In this document: piece after piece, positions 43,570 to 52,829 of the stretch | How positions within the stretch are numbered: position 1 is the stretch's first letter | Layout: the number at the start of each line of letters is the position of its first letter | Assembly: GCA_038231215.1 (NCBI GenBank) | Contig: JBBRLS010000021.1 | Location: 7,510 to 71,509 of the forward strand | Direction: 5' to 3' | Length of the DNA: 64,000 bases | Source: Schlegelella_A sp038231215 | Lineage (GTDB): Bacteria > Pseudomonadota > Gammaproteobacteria > Burkholderiales > Burkholderiaceae_C | Made by a program: the position numbers and the translations under genes | Notes under the pieces: model-generated | Database searches by the model: none | Told to the model about the DNA's origin: nothing | The model's input: only the letters and a program-made list of their open reading frames with translations

Positions 43570-44393
43570 GCGCGGCGCCGGGCCGCGTGTTGCCAGCGGA
43601 GCGCTTCGTCTGCGTCGTGCTGCACGACGTGGCGTCCTCGACGCGCGCGGCCTGCTCGCGAACGCTCTCTGCCATCGCCGAAGTTGCCGACGTCCCGGTG
43701 ACCCTGCTCGCCGTGCCGCGCTATCACGGCGAGGCGTCGACGCCGGACCTCGAAGAGTGGCTGAGCGCGCGCAGCAGGAAGGGCGACGAGTTGGCCCTGC
43801 ACGGCTGGAGCCATCGCGACGACTTGCCACCCTCGGGCGCGATCGACCGCCTGCGCCGCCAGCACTACACGCGCAGCGAAGGCGAGTTCTGGGCGCTCTC
43901 CGAAACCGAGGCGCGCGAGCGCATCGAGTTCGGCAAGGCGTGGTTTCGCGATCGCGGCTGGCCGCTCGCCGGTTTTGTCGCGCCGGCCTGGCTGCTCGGC
44001 CCCGGCGCCTGGGCGGCCCTGGCGACGCAAGGCTTCGAATACACGGCGACCTTGCGCCAGCTCGTGCATCTGCCGAGCCGGCGCAACGTCAGCAGCCAGA
44101 GCGTCGTCTACAGCACCTCGAGCGCGTGGCGGCGCCAATGCTCGCTGGCCTGGAATCGGGTGGTTGCTCGACTCGAGCGCGGCAATCGTCTGTTGCGCAT
44201 CGAGCTGCATCCGCGCGACGCCGACTTCTCGGCGGTGCGCTCGTCGTGGCAACGGATTCTCGAGCGCGCCCTGCGCGACCGGCGCGCCACCACCGTCGCC
44301 GAGTTCATGCGGATCGAGCGCGCCGCGGCGACGACGATCGGGCCCAGCACCACGGCCACGACGACGCAATGGCCATCGACCGCCGCTGATTGA
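43566..44393 (+). CDS. Polysaccharide deacetylase-like protein (DUF2334 type)
   Basis: This 275-residue protein has the FVCVVLHDVASSTR stretch and LALHGWSHR, the hallmark His motif of DUF2334/NodB-like enzymes. The following GFVAPAWLLG is a conserved segment of the family. It lacks a signal peptide. It probably removes acetyl groups from a lipid-linked or polymer sugar made by the neighbouring glycosyltransferases. It overlaps the upstream gene by four bases and faces a convergent gene 18 bases on. Confidence 0.75.
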   Translation: MSAAPGRVLPAERFVCVVLHDVASSTRAACSRTLSAIAEVADVPVTLLAVPRYHGEASTPDLEEWLSARSRKGDELALHGWSHRDDLPPSGAIDRLRRQHYTRSEGEFWALSETEARERIEFGKAWFRDRGWPLAGFVAPAWLLGPGAWAALATQGFEYTATLRQLVHLPSRRNVSSQSVVYSTSSAWRRQCSLAWNRVVARLERGNRLLRIELHPRDADFSAVRSSWQRILERALRDRRATTVAEFMRIERAAATTIGPSTTATTTQWPSTAAD

Positions 44394-44411
44394 GCGGCGG
44401 CCGCACGTCGA

Positions 44412-44999
44412 TCAGAGCAGGTTGAAGCTCGCCACTGCCGTGATCGCGCCGATCAGCGCGCCGACGATGACGTCGCTCGGATAGTGCAGGCCGAGCACGA
44501 TGCGCGAGACGGCGATCAGCCCCGTGAGCGGCCACACGACGAAGCTGAGCATCGGGTAGTACGCGGTCAGGATGACGCTGCATGCGACCGAGTGCAGCGT
44601 GTGCCCGCTCGGAAAGCTGTATTCGTCGAGCGAGGGCGTGCACTCGCGGATGCCGGCACAGGTGCGAAACGGTCGCGGCCGGGCGATCCAGCGCTTGACG
44701 ATCTTGTAGACCGCGATGTCGGCGATGCCGACGCAGATCATGCGCACCGAGGCCGACGTGCCCGAGTGGCTGTCGACCAAGGGCAGGACGACGACGGTCA
44801 CGTACCAGATCCATCCGTCGCCGATACGACTGACGACCTTGAGCACGTTGACGACCCAGTCGCGCGTGGACGCGCCGTGCATCCACAGCGCGACCAGCCC
44901 ATCGCGCTCGATCCAGGCGACGACGCGGGCGCGCTGGTGCCAGGCGAGCTGCGGCTCAGGCCACGGCCGGAACGGGGGCGGGCGACGCTTCCAGAGCAT
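44412..44999 (-). CDS. PAP2-family membrane phosphatase
   Basis: This 195-residue membrane protein has the PAP2 catalytic motifs KRWIARPRP, PSGHT and SRIVLGLHYPSD. These form the KXXXXXXRP, PSGH and SRXXXXXHXXXD triad set. It would remove phosphate from a lipid phosphate such as phosphatidic acid or undecaprenyl pyrophosphate. Its start at 44999 overlaps the end of the upstream glycosyltransferase by 44 bases, so the two are probably coupled. The longer upstream frame is antisense of the neighbour. Confidence 0.85.
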   Translation of the reverse strand: MLWKRRPPPFRPWPEPQLAWHQRARVVAWIERDGLVALWMHGASTRDWVVNVLKVVSRIGDGWIWYVTVVVLPLVDSHSGTSASVRMICVGIADIAVYKIVKRWIARPRPFRTCAGIRECTPSLDEYSFPSGHTLHSVACSVILTAYYPMLSFVVWPLTGLIAVSRIVLGLHYPSDVIVGALIGAITAVASFNLL

Positions 45000-46113
45000 C
45001 GACGGTGTCCTGTAGTCGGGACTCGAAGCGCTGGAGCACCTCGTCCCAGGTGGCACGGCGCGCGGCGCCGACGGCTGCGTCGCGCATCGGGCGCAGGCTC
45101 GAGGGATCGACGGCGAGCGCCGCCGCCTCGGCCATGAAGCCGGCTTCGTCGCCGGGCACGGCAATGCGGCCGCTTACGCCGTCGATGACGTGCTCGGCGG
45201 CGGCGGCGCAGTCGAAAGCGACCACCGGCAGGCCGGACGCGAGCGCCTCCATGACGACGTTGCCGAAGGTGTCCGAGAGGCTGGGAAAGAGGAAGGCGTC
45301 GGCCGAGGCGTAGTACGCCGCGAGCTCGTCGCCGCGCCTGGCGCCGACGAAGCGCGCCGCCGGATGTGCCGCCGCGAGGCGATCGCGTGCCGGGCCGTCG
45401 CCGACGACGACCATGCGCAGGTCCGGGCGCTGGCGTCGCGCGGACTCGAAGGCGCGCAGCGCCAGCTCGACGTTCTTTTCCGCCGCGACGCGGCCGACGG
45501 TGAGAAAGACCGGCGTCTCGTCGCTGGCCTGCCACGATTCGCGCAGCTCCGAGCTGCGCGCCGCCGGCGTGAAGCGCGAGGTGTCGACGCCGCGGCCGAC
45601 GACGCTGATGTGCTGGAAGCCGGCGCGCGCGAGCTCGCGTCGCGAGGCCTGCGTCGGCACGAAGGTGCGGCGCGTCAGGTTGTGAAAGCGGCGCAGCAGG
45701 CCGAGCACCGGGCCGGCGAGAAAGCCCATTCCGTAGTGCCTGCTGTACTGGTGGAAATTGGTGCGGAAGTCCGAGGTCGTGGCGATGCCCAGCGAGCCGG
45801 CGGCAGCCAGCGCCGCCCAGGCCAGCGGCCCGGGTGTGGCGAGGTGGATCAGGTCCGGCCGGCTTTGCCGGAACCGTCGGCGCAGCGTGCCGGGGCGGGC
45901 CAGGCCGAAGCGCAGGTCGGGGTACATCGGAATGACGCAGCCGGCGGTGCGGAATTCATCGCTCGCGTCGAGGCGCGCTTCGCCCGGCTGGCGCGGCCGG
46001 ATCAACTCGACCAGATGACCGCGCGAACGCAGGAAGCGAACCGTCCGCTCGACCGTCAGGGAGACGCCGTTCAGCTCGGGCGGCCAGGTTTCGGTGACGT
46101 AGGCAATCCGCAT
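44956..46113 (-). CDS. Glycosyltransferase family 4 protein
   Basis: This 385-residue enzyme begins MRIAYVTETWPPELNGVSLT, matching the start of mannosyltransferase-type proteins that build glycolipids or mannosides. The C-terminal half has FLTVGRVAAEKNVELALRAF, GDGPARDRL and FPSLSDTFGNVVMEALASGL. An in-frame ATG 36 bases upstream was not used because the family starts at MRIAYV. It couples to the PAP2 gene. Together with the plus-strand pair it suggests glycolipid synthesis. Confidence 0.87.
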   Translation of the reverse strand: MRIAYVTETWPPELNGVSLTVERTVRFLRSRGHLVELIRPRQPGEARLDASDEFRTAGCVIPMYPDLRFGLARPGTLRRRFRQSRPDLIHLATPGPLAWAALAAAGSLGIATTSDFRTNFHQYSRHYGMGFLAGPVLGLLRRFHNLTRRTFVPTQASRRELARAGFQHISVVGRGVDTSRFTPAARSSELRESWQASDETPVFLTVGRVAAEKNVELALRAFESARRQRPDLRMVVVGDGPARDRLAAAHPAARFVGARRGDELAAYYASADAFLFPSLSDTFGNVVMEALASGLPVVAFDCAAAAEHVIDGVSGRIAVPGDEAGFMAEAAALAVDPSSLRPMRDAAVGAARRATWDEVLQRFESRLQDTVDALEASPAPVPAVA

Positions 46114-46242
46114 CGGCAGGCCATGTTGTTGTTGGCGGCGACGGGGCAATCGACATGCCCGTATCGCCGTGAAGAAATCGGATTCGGCCTTGCGAGCAAT
46201 GTTCCGCCAATGCCGTGACCGGGAGGTGACGGCGCGCCGTCT

Positions 46243-47301
46243 TTACTTTCCTTCCAGGTAGAAGCAGACCAGGCGCAACCGGCGCGAGCGCTTGCACACC
46301 GCGCGCAGCGCGAGCAGCAGCGGCACGGCGATGAAGGCGCCGGCCAGGCCCCAGAGCCAGCCCCAGACCATGACGGAAAGAAACACGAACACGGGGCTCA
46401 GGCGAAGGCGGTGACCCATGATCATCGGGCTCAGGAAATTGGCCTCGATGCCGTGCAGCACGAGAAAGGCTGCGGGCGGCCCGAGCATCGCCACGCCCGT
46501 GCCGAAGGTGACGCTGCCGGCGAGCAGCAGCAAGACGGCGATGAGCAGCGGCCCGAGATAGGGGATGAAGGCGAGCACCGCCGTCGTCGTGCCCCACAGC
46601 ACCGGGTTCGGCAGGCCGATCAGCCAGAGCGCGATGCCGGTAGCCACGCCAAGCGCCAGGTTGACGAGGCTCATCGTGCTGATAAACAGGCCGATGTCGC
46701 GCTGCGCCTGGCGAAAGCCCGAGAGCACGAGCGCGCGGGTGCGCGGCCGGCGGATCGCAGCAGCCGTGCGCTCGACCAGCCATTGCTCCGAGGCGAGCAG
46801 GAAGTAGAGCAGGATGATCGTCGCCGAGGCCGAGAGCGCGAACGAGATCGTCTCGCCGATCGCCAGCCGCGTGAAGGTCCAGCCTTCGCTGACGAGGCGC
46901 TCGCCGATCGCATCGGCCGGCGCCGCCGGCGCGCGCGCCAGCGGGGCCGGCGTCGAATAGGGAAAGAGCGCGTCCTGCCAGCGCTGCAACGCCTCGACGA
47001 GCTGGTGGACGATGAGCGGCGCGCGCGACCACCAGGCCGCCGCCGGCGCGGCGACGAGCATCGCCAGCACCGCGATGACGGCGAGCACGGCGACGATGAC
47101 GATGCCGGCGCCCGCGTATTCGTGAACGCCGGCGCGGCGCAGCGCACGCACCGGCGCGGCCAGCGCGAAGGTGAAGACGATCGCGATCGCCACCGGCACG
47201 AAGAACGGCCGCCCCTGCTCGAGGAGCAGGACGACGGCGACGAACAGCAGCGACCTTCCGACCCATGACGGAAGCGCGCGAGGAGGTTCGGGCTCGACCA
47301 T
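46243..47301 (-). CDS. AI-2E family transporter (PerM-like)
   Basis: This 352-residue membrane protein has about eight hydrophobic segments. It has the family motifs LGPLLIAVLLLLAGS preceded by FIPYLG, and NFLSPMIMGHRLRLSPV, both typical. The insertion after the second hydrophobic pair (about residues 110-145) is proline- and alanine-rich. AI-2E proteins may export small molecules or ions. It ends 129 bases before the glycosyltransferase start and is divergent from pcaI. Confidence 0.87.
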   Translation of the reverse strand: MVEPEPPRALPSWVGRSLLFVAVVLLLEQGRPFFVPVAIAIVFTFALAAPVRALRRAGVHEYAGAGIVIVAVLAVIAVLAMLVAAPAAAWWSRAPLIVHQLVEALQRWQDALFPYSTPAPLARAPAAPADAIGERLVSEGWTFTRLAIGETISFALSASATIILLYFLLASEQWLVERTAAAIRRPRTRALVLSGFRQAQRDIGLFISTMSLVNLALGVATGIALWLIGLPNPVLWGTTTAVLAFIPYLGPLLIAVLLLLAGSVTFGTGVAMLGPPAAFLVLHGIEANFLSPMIMGHRLRLSPVFVFLSVMVWGWLWGLAGAFIAVPLLLALRAVCKRSRRLRLVCFYLEGK

Positions 47302-47649
47302 GGCACGTCATTGTCGTCGTCGCGCGACGGCCTCCAAAAATTGCGCCGATTTGTTCCGGTTTGCGAAACAGCGTGCCGGCCGCGAGTGAAGACCGGCGGC
47401 ATTCGTTCCGATACTCGTTTTACGGCGACGACGACGCGCTGACTGATGCGATGGACGGCGAGACCGTTCGCGTCGTCACCTTTCAACGGCTCGTCGGCAC
47501 GCGAGGCGCCGGTGAGTTGCGACGACGCGTCGGCGAGGATGCCGCGGGCGCGGACCGCCGCGTCTCCCGGTGCCCGGACGCGCGCCGTCGTGCCATCATT
47601 GTTGCCATTTGCCGGCGTCGCGCCGGCAACGCCACCGCACCGCGCCGCC
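47302..47649. other. Gene-free 348 bases between the AI-2E gene and pcaI
   Basis: This divergent region must carry both promoters. I see one clear feature, an inverted repeat near the pcaI end, described separately. No small ORF with a ribosome-binding site is visible. AT-rich patches occur near 47330-47360 and 47400-47420. Confidence 0.5.
47609..47629. promoter_or_regulatory. Possible operator upstream of pcaI
   Basis: TTGCCGGC, five bases and GCCGGCAA make a perfect 8+8 inverted repeat 20 bases before the pcaI start codon. A dimeric regulator of the pca genes (in other bacteria an IclR-type PcaR) could bind here. There is no regulator gene adjacent, and the palindrome could also be incidental in GC-rich DNA. 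Confidence 0.35.
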
Positions 47650-48372
47650 ATGATCCAGAAAGAAGTCGCGACCCTCGCGCAGGCCGTCGCCGACGTGCCC
47701 GACGGCGCCACCGTGATGGTGGGCGGCTTCGGCACAGCCGGGCTGCCGAACGAGCTGGTCGGCGCGCTCCTCGAGCAGGGCGCGAAGGACCTGACCATCG
47801 TCAACAACAACGCCGGCAACGGCAACAGCGGCCTGGCCGCGCTGCTCGCGGCCAGGCGGGTGAAGAAGATCATCTGCTCGTTTCCGCGCCAGGTCGACAG
47901 CCATCATTTCGATGCGCTCTATCGCGCCGGCCAGATCGAGCTCGAGCTCGTGCCGCAGGGCAACCTCGCCGAGCGCATCCGCGCCGCCGGCGCTGGCATC
48001 GGCGGCTTCTTTACGCCCACCGGCTACGGCACCGAGCTGGCCAAGGGCAAGGAAACGCGCGAGATCGGCGGCCGCATGTACGTGCTCGAGTCGCCGATCC
48101 ACGCCGACTACGCTTTCATCAAGGCGGAAGTCGGCGACCGCTGGGGCAACCTCACCTACCGCATGACGGCGCGCAACTTCGGCCCGGTGATGGCGATGGC
48201 GGCGAAAACGACGGTCGCCACGGTGCACAAGATCGTCGCCCTCGGCGAGCTCGACCCGGAGGCGGTCGTCACGCCGGGCCTCTTCGTGCAGCGCATCGTC
48301 CGGATCGACCGCGTCGCCACCAGCGCCGGCGGCTTCAGCGGCGCTGCAGCGGCAAGCAAGGGGGCAGCATGA
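47650..48372 (+). CDS. pcaI: 3-oxoacid CoA-transferase subunit A
   Basis: This 240-residue subunit carries GGFGTAGLPNELVGAL and the ICSFPRQVDSHHF stretch of family I CoA-transferases. Length and the pairing with subunit B and a 3-oxoadipyl-CoA thiolase indicate 3-oxoadipate (beta-ketoadipate) CoA transfer from succinyl-CoA. No clear ribosome-binding site precedes the ATG, so translation may be inefficient or leaderless. It overlaps the B subunit by four bases. Confidence 0.88.
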   Translation: MIQKEVATLAQAVADVPDGATVMVGGFGTAGLPNELVGALLEQGAKDLTIVNNNAGNGNSGLAALLAARRVKKIICSFPRQVDSHHFDALYRAGQIELELVPQGNLAERIRAAGAGIGGFFTPTGYGTELAKGKETREIGGRMYVLESPIHADYAFIKAEVGDRWGNLTYRMTARNFGPVMAMAAKTTVATVHKIVALGELDPEAVVTPGLFVQRIVRIDRVATSAGGFSGAAAASKGAA

Positions 48373-49064
48373 CGACCAGCGCACCGATCAGGAAATGGAG
48401 CCGCATCGAGATGGCCGCGCGCGTCGCAGCGGACATTCCCGACGGCGCCGTCGTCAACCTCGGCATCGGCCTGCCGACGCTCGTCGCCAACCATCTGCCG
48501 GCCGGCCGCGAGGTCGTGCTGCACAGCGAGAACGGCGTCATCGGCATGGGCCCGGCGCCGAAGGAAGGCGAAGAGGACTACGACCTCATCAACGCCGGCA
48601 AGCAGCCCGTGACGCTGCTGCCGGGCGGCTCGTTCTTCCATCACGCCGACAGCTTCGCGATGATGCGCGGCGGCCACCTCGACGTCTGCGTGCTCGGCGG
48701 CTTCCAGGTCTCGGCGAGCGGCGATCTCGCCAACTGGCACACCGGCGCGGCCGATGCCATTCCCGCGGTCGGCGGCGCCATGGACCTGGCGATCGGCGCG
48801 AAGAAGACCTTCGTCATGATGGAGCACACGACGAAGGGCGGCGAGCTGAAGATCGTCGAGCGCTGCAGCTATCCGCTCACGGGAGTCGCCTGCGTGGCAC
48901 GCATCTACACGGACCTGGCGGTGATCGATGTGACGCCGCAAGGGCTGGTGGTACGGGAGATGGTCGACGGGATGGATCTCGCCGGGCTGCAGAAACTCAC
49001 CGGCGCACCGCTCGTCGCCGACACAGCCACAGCCACGACCACGACCACGACCGTGTCATTCTGA
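48369..49064 (+). CDS. pcaJ: 3-oxoacid CoA-transferase subunit B
   Basis: This 231-residue subunit contains the catalytic glutamate in LHSENGVIGMGP and the conserved MDLAIGAKKTFVMMEH stretch. It begins in an ATGA overlap with subunit A. Its C-terminus is unusual: after APLVAD it ends in a low-complexity TATATTTTTTVSF encoded by a CCACGA-type tandem repeat, and the stop TGA belongs to palindrome copy F. Confidence 0.88.
   Translation: MTTSAPIRKWSRIEMAARVAADIPDGAVVNLGIGLPTLVANHLPAGREVVLHSENGVIGMGPAPKEGEEDYDLINAGKQPVTLLPGGSFFHHADSFAMMRGGHLDVCVLGGFQVSASGDLANWHTGAADAIPAVGGAMDLAIGAKKTFVMMEHTTKGGELKIVERCSYPLTGVACVARIYTDLAVIDVTPQGLVVREMVDGMDLAGLQKLTGAPLVADTATATTTTTTVSF
49022..49052. repeat. Short tandem repeat at the end of pcaJ
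   Basis: CACAGCCACAGCCACGACCA followed by CGACCACGACC contains repeated CAGCCA and CGACCA hexamers. In frame it encodes alternating Ala and Thr, then Thr only. It directly precedes palindrome copy F and could vary in length. Confidence 0.6.
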
Positions 49065-49119
49065 GCGAAGCGAAGAATCTCGACCTCCGCTGAGATCCTT
49101 CGCTTCGCTCAGGATGACA
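49055..49119. repeat. Dispersed imperfect palindrome, copy F
   Basis: Arms GTCATTCTGAGCGAAGCGAA (49055) and TTCGCTCAGGATGACA (ending 49119). It separates pcaJ from pcaF and provides the TGA of pcaJ. Confidence 0.85.
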
Positions 49120-49141
49120 TCTGTTTGAGGGACAACACGAC

Positions 49142-50350
<1,209 letters not shown>

Positions 50351-50414
50351 GGTGTCGCCGCGGGCATGCGGGTTGCCGCAGGCTTGGTTCCCCAACACAC
50401 CCTGATCGACGACC

Positions 50415-50792
50415 ATGGCAAGAAGCAGCATCCTCGGCGGTGAGCGCGCGCCGCAACAAGCCCGCGGTCGCAACGCCGAGACGCTCGGCCCGGGCGACAC
50501 GTCCGACAGCGGCAGCGACATCCAGGGCACGACGCGCCTGAAGACCGACGCCGAAGAGGGTCAGCTCGGCGGCGCTACGCCGATCGACGTCGACAGCGAC
50601 AGCGACTCGATGGGCACCGGCGAGCGCAAGTCCGCGGTTCCCGATGGCGCCCGCGACGGCGCCGACATCAGCCCCGACCGCATCGCCCGCTCGAAAGACG
50701 CACTCGACTCCGCCGTCGCGATCGACGACGACTCGATCGAGGCGCTCGCCAGCGACGACCCCGACGAAGACGAAGACGACGACGGCGATTGA
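50415..50792 (+). CDS. Acidic, probably disordered protein of unknown function
   Basis: This 125-residue protein is rich in Asp, Ser and Gly, with a terminal run of acidic residues (DDPDEDEDDDGD). It has no hydrophobic segment or cysteine. I recall similar proteins with the motif GPGDTSDSGSDIQG in Burkholderiales, sometimes annotated loosely as chemotaxis proteins, which I cannot support. A disordered, highly acidic protein might bind cations or basic partners. Confidence 0.65.
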   Translation: MARSSILGGERAPQQARGRNAETLGPGDTSDSGSDIQGTTRLKTDAEEGQLGGATPIDVDSDSDSMGTGERKSAVPDGARDGADISPDRIARSKDALDSAVAIDDDSIEALASDDPDEDEDDDGD

Positions 50793-50822
50793 GCCCTGCT
50801 TTGTCGCTGAGCCGCTGCCTTT

Positions 50823-50942
50823 GTCATTCTGAGCGCAGCGAAGAATCTCTCGGTGCGCCGAGATCCTTCGCTTCGCTCAGGATGACAGACGCGGCTTGCC
50901 GCTCAGGATGACAGACGCCGCCTACCGCTCAGGATGACAGAC
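50823..50942. repeat. Dispersed imperfect palindrome, copy G, with two extra half-units
   Basis: A full copy lies at 50823-50888 (GTCATTCTGAGCGCAGCGAA ... CAGGATGACA). Two further direct repeats of its right end follow, CCGCTCAGGATGACAGAC at about 50899-50916 and again at about 50925-50942. It lies between convergent genes. Confidence 0.8.
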
Positions 50943-50950
50943 GGGGCCTG

Positions 50951-51583
50951 CTAGACGTCGACCAGCCCGGCGCGCAGCGCCTTCGCCACCGCGTGCGCGC
51001 GCGACTGCGCGTCGAGCTTGGCGATGATCTGCGCGACGTGGAACTTGGCGGTGTGCGCCGAGATGCCGAGGGCGCCGCCGATCTCGCGATTGCCGAGGCC
51101 GTGGCTCATCTCGACCAGCACCTGGCGCTCGCGCGGCGTCAGGGCGTCGAAGCCGGGCGGCACGCTGCGCCGCTCGCCGACGCGCTCGTATCGCAAGGCG
51201 TCGGCGGCGAAGGCCGGCGTCGTCGCGACGAGGCCGGCCAGCGCCGCGTGCGCCGCGCCGGCGATCGCGCCGATCGATGCGTCGCGCGGCAGCACCGAGC
51301 GGCCGTCGATGAGCCATTCGCCAGTACGCTCATCGCCGGCTTCGGCGAGGACGATCACACGCGGGCCCTCGTCACCGATCGACGGCGCGCCGGCCTCGGC
51401 CTCGACGCGCTCGCTGGCCGCACCGAGGTCGATGACGGCGACGGCGGCGCCGCCGAACGACACGGCGTGCAGCGCCGCGAAGGTCTCGGCGGCGAGCACG
51501 ACGGTGATTCCGTCGCGCGCGCCGAGGCCCTTGGCCAGCCCGGCGCGGACCAGCGGCGATCGTGATGCGATGGCGATTTGCAT
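50951..51583 (-). CDS. LuxR-type transcriptional regulator with a degenerate receiver domain
   Basis: This 210-residue protein has a C-terminal LuxR-type HTH (LTPRERQVLVEMSHGLGNRE and IGGALGISAHTAKFHV). Its N-terminal 120 residues follow the receiver fold, with Asp52 (VAVIDLG) in the phospho-acceptor position. However, the acidic pair near residues 8-9 is replaced (IASRSP instead of a DD pair), so metal-dependent phosphorylation is unlikely. It starts 11 bases after the HtrA-like gene, suggesting one operon. Confidence 0.85.
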   Translation of the reverse strand: MQIAIASRSPLVRAGLAKGLGARDGITVVLAAETFAALHAVSFGGAAVAVIDLGAASERVEAEAGAPSIGDEGPRVIVLAEAGDERTGEWLIDGRSVLPRDASIGAIAGAAHAALAGLVATTPAFAADALRYERVGERRSVPPGFDALTPRERQVLVEMSHGLGNREIGGALGISAHTAKFHVAQIIAKLDAQSRAHAVAKALRAGLVDV

Positions 51584-51594
51584 AAGGGTCACTT

Positions 51595-52542
51595 TCAGTG
51601 GCAGTGCCGTTCGGCCGGCCATTCGCCGACCTCGACTTGCAATTCCCTGGCCGCGCCGCCGCGCAGCACCGACAGGGTCGCGCTCTTGCCGACGTGCGAT
51701 GCGAGCGCCTGGCGCAGGGCGCGCAATTCGTTGGCGACCTGGCCGGCGGCGCGCACGACGATGTCGTCGATGAGAAGACCGGCGCGCTCGGCTGGCCCGC
51801 CCGGCGCGAGCGAGGAGATGAGCAGCCCGGACGTGCCGGCGCTCGCACCTTCGCCGACCGAAGCCGGCAGAGAAACCGGCTGCGCGCCGATGCCGAGCCA
51901 GGGCCGCGCGATATGACCATCGGCGAGCAAGGCAACGACGACGCGCGACACCGTCGACGACGGCACGACGATGCCGTAGCTGCGCGAGAGCGCCGAGGTG
52001 GCGATGCCGATGACGGCGCCGCTGGCATCGGCGACCGGCGCGCCCGAGAGGCCGTCGTAGACGCCGCCGTCGAGGCGGATCAGGCGGTCGAGGCTGCCGC
52101 CGAGCCAGGTCTGCCATGGGCCTGCCGCGCGATTGACCATGCCGGCGCTGGCGAGCAGGTCGCCCTCGATGCTGCGGCCGACGGCGATGGCGAAGTGGCC
52201 GGCGCGAACGCCTGCCGCGTCGCCCGGAACGACGGCCGCCAGGCCGTGCTCGCCGCTCAGGCGAAACAGCGCGAGGTCGGTCGAAGCATCGACGCCGACG
52301 AGCGCCGCTTCGACGCTCTTGCCTTCCGCGCCGACGAGGGTGACGGTGGCGGGCGGGCGGCGGAAGACGTGCGCGGCGGTGACGACGAGGCCTTCTCGCC
52401 AGGCGACGCCCGAGGCGACGCTGCCGTGGCGCCCGCGCACCGCGACGGTGGCGGCGCCGAGCTGGTCGACGATGGCGGCAATCGCCTCTGAATGGGCGAC
52501 AAGCGGCGGAGCGGCCGCGCCTTGTGTGCTGTTCTCGTTCAT
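51595..52542 (-). CDS. HtrA-like serine protease with PDZ domain, no signal peptide
   Basis: This 315-residue protein carries a trypsin-like fold with His58 (VVTAAHVF), Asp89 (STDLALFRL) and Ser166 (DGLSGAPV), in place of the usual GNSGGP. A PDZ domain follows (about 210-305, WLGIGAQPVSLPASVGEG, then GLLISSLAPGGPAERAGL). The start has no hydrophobic signal, so the protease should be cytoplasmic. It ends in an unusual HCH. It is the first gene of a two-gene unit with the LuxR-type regulator, so it may process or sense on its behalf. Confidence 0.85.
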   Translation of the reverse strand: MNENSTQGAAAPPLVAHSEAIAAIVDQLGAATVAVRGRHGSVASGVAWREGLVVTAAHVFRRPPATVTLVGAEGKSVEAALVGVDASTDLALFRLSGEHGLAAVVPGDAAGVRAGHFAIAVGRSIEGDLLASAGMVNRAAGPWQTWLGGSLDRLIRLDGGVYDGLSGAPVADASGAVIGIATSALSRSYGIVVPSSTVSRVVVALLADGHIARPWLGIGAQPVSLPASVGEGASAGTSGLLISSLAPGGPAERAGLLIDDIVVRAAGQVANELRALRQALASHVGKSATLSVLRGGAARELQVEVGEWPAERHCH

Positions 52543-52829
52543 GGGAATGGGGTCCGTGCTTGCGATGGCCGAAAAGTACGCCCGTCAGAAGAGCATCGAA
52601 TCCGCCGAACGGCCGGCCTCGCGGCGGCAGTACTGCCCAACTGGGGTGGCGCGGCAGCGATTGCAAGGCCGGCGCGATTTCCCACGAGGGACCGCGATCG
52701 GCCATCAGCGCACGACGATCACACGCGGGGCAGCCCGACGAGCGCGCCGTATTCCGCGCCGGGCGGAAACGCCTTACTGACAATCACGACTAGAGCTATG
52801 CACGCGCGTCACTTGTCGACCAAATCCTG

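Noticed and set aside
42043..43830. 595-codon minus-strand frame opposite the glycosyltransferase gene
   Set aside because: Antisense shadow; the plus strand has the GT4 motifs.
50823..50942. Possible CRISPR array because of repeated CTCAGGATGACAGAC units
   Set aside because: Only three units with short, unequal gaps occur, and they are partial copies of the dispersed palindrome. No cas genes are present.
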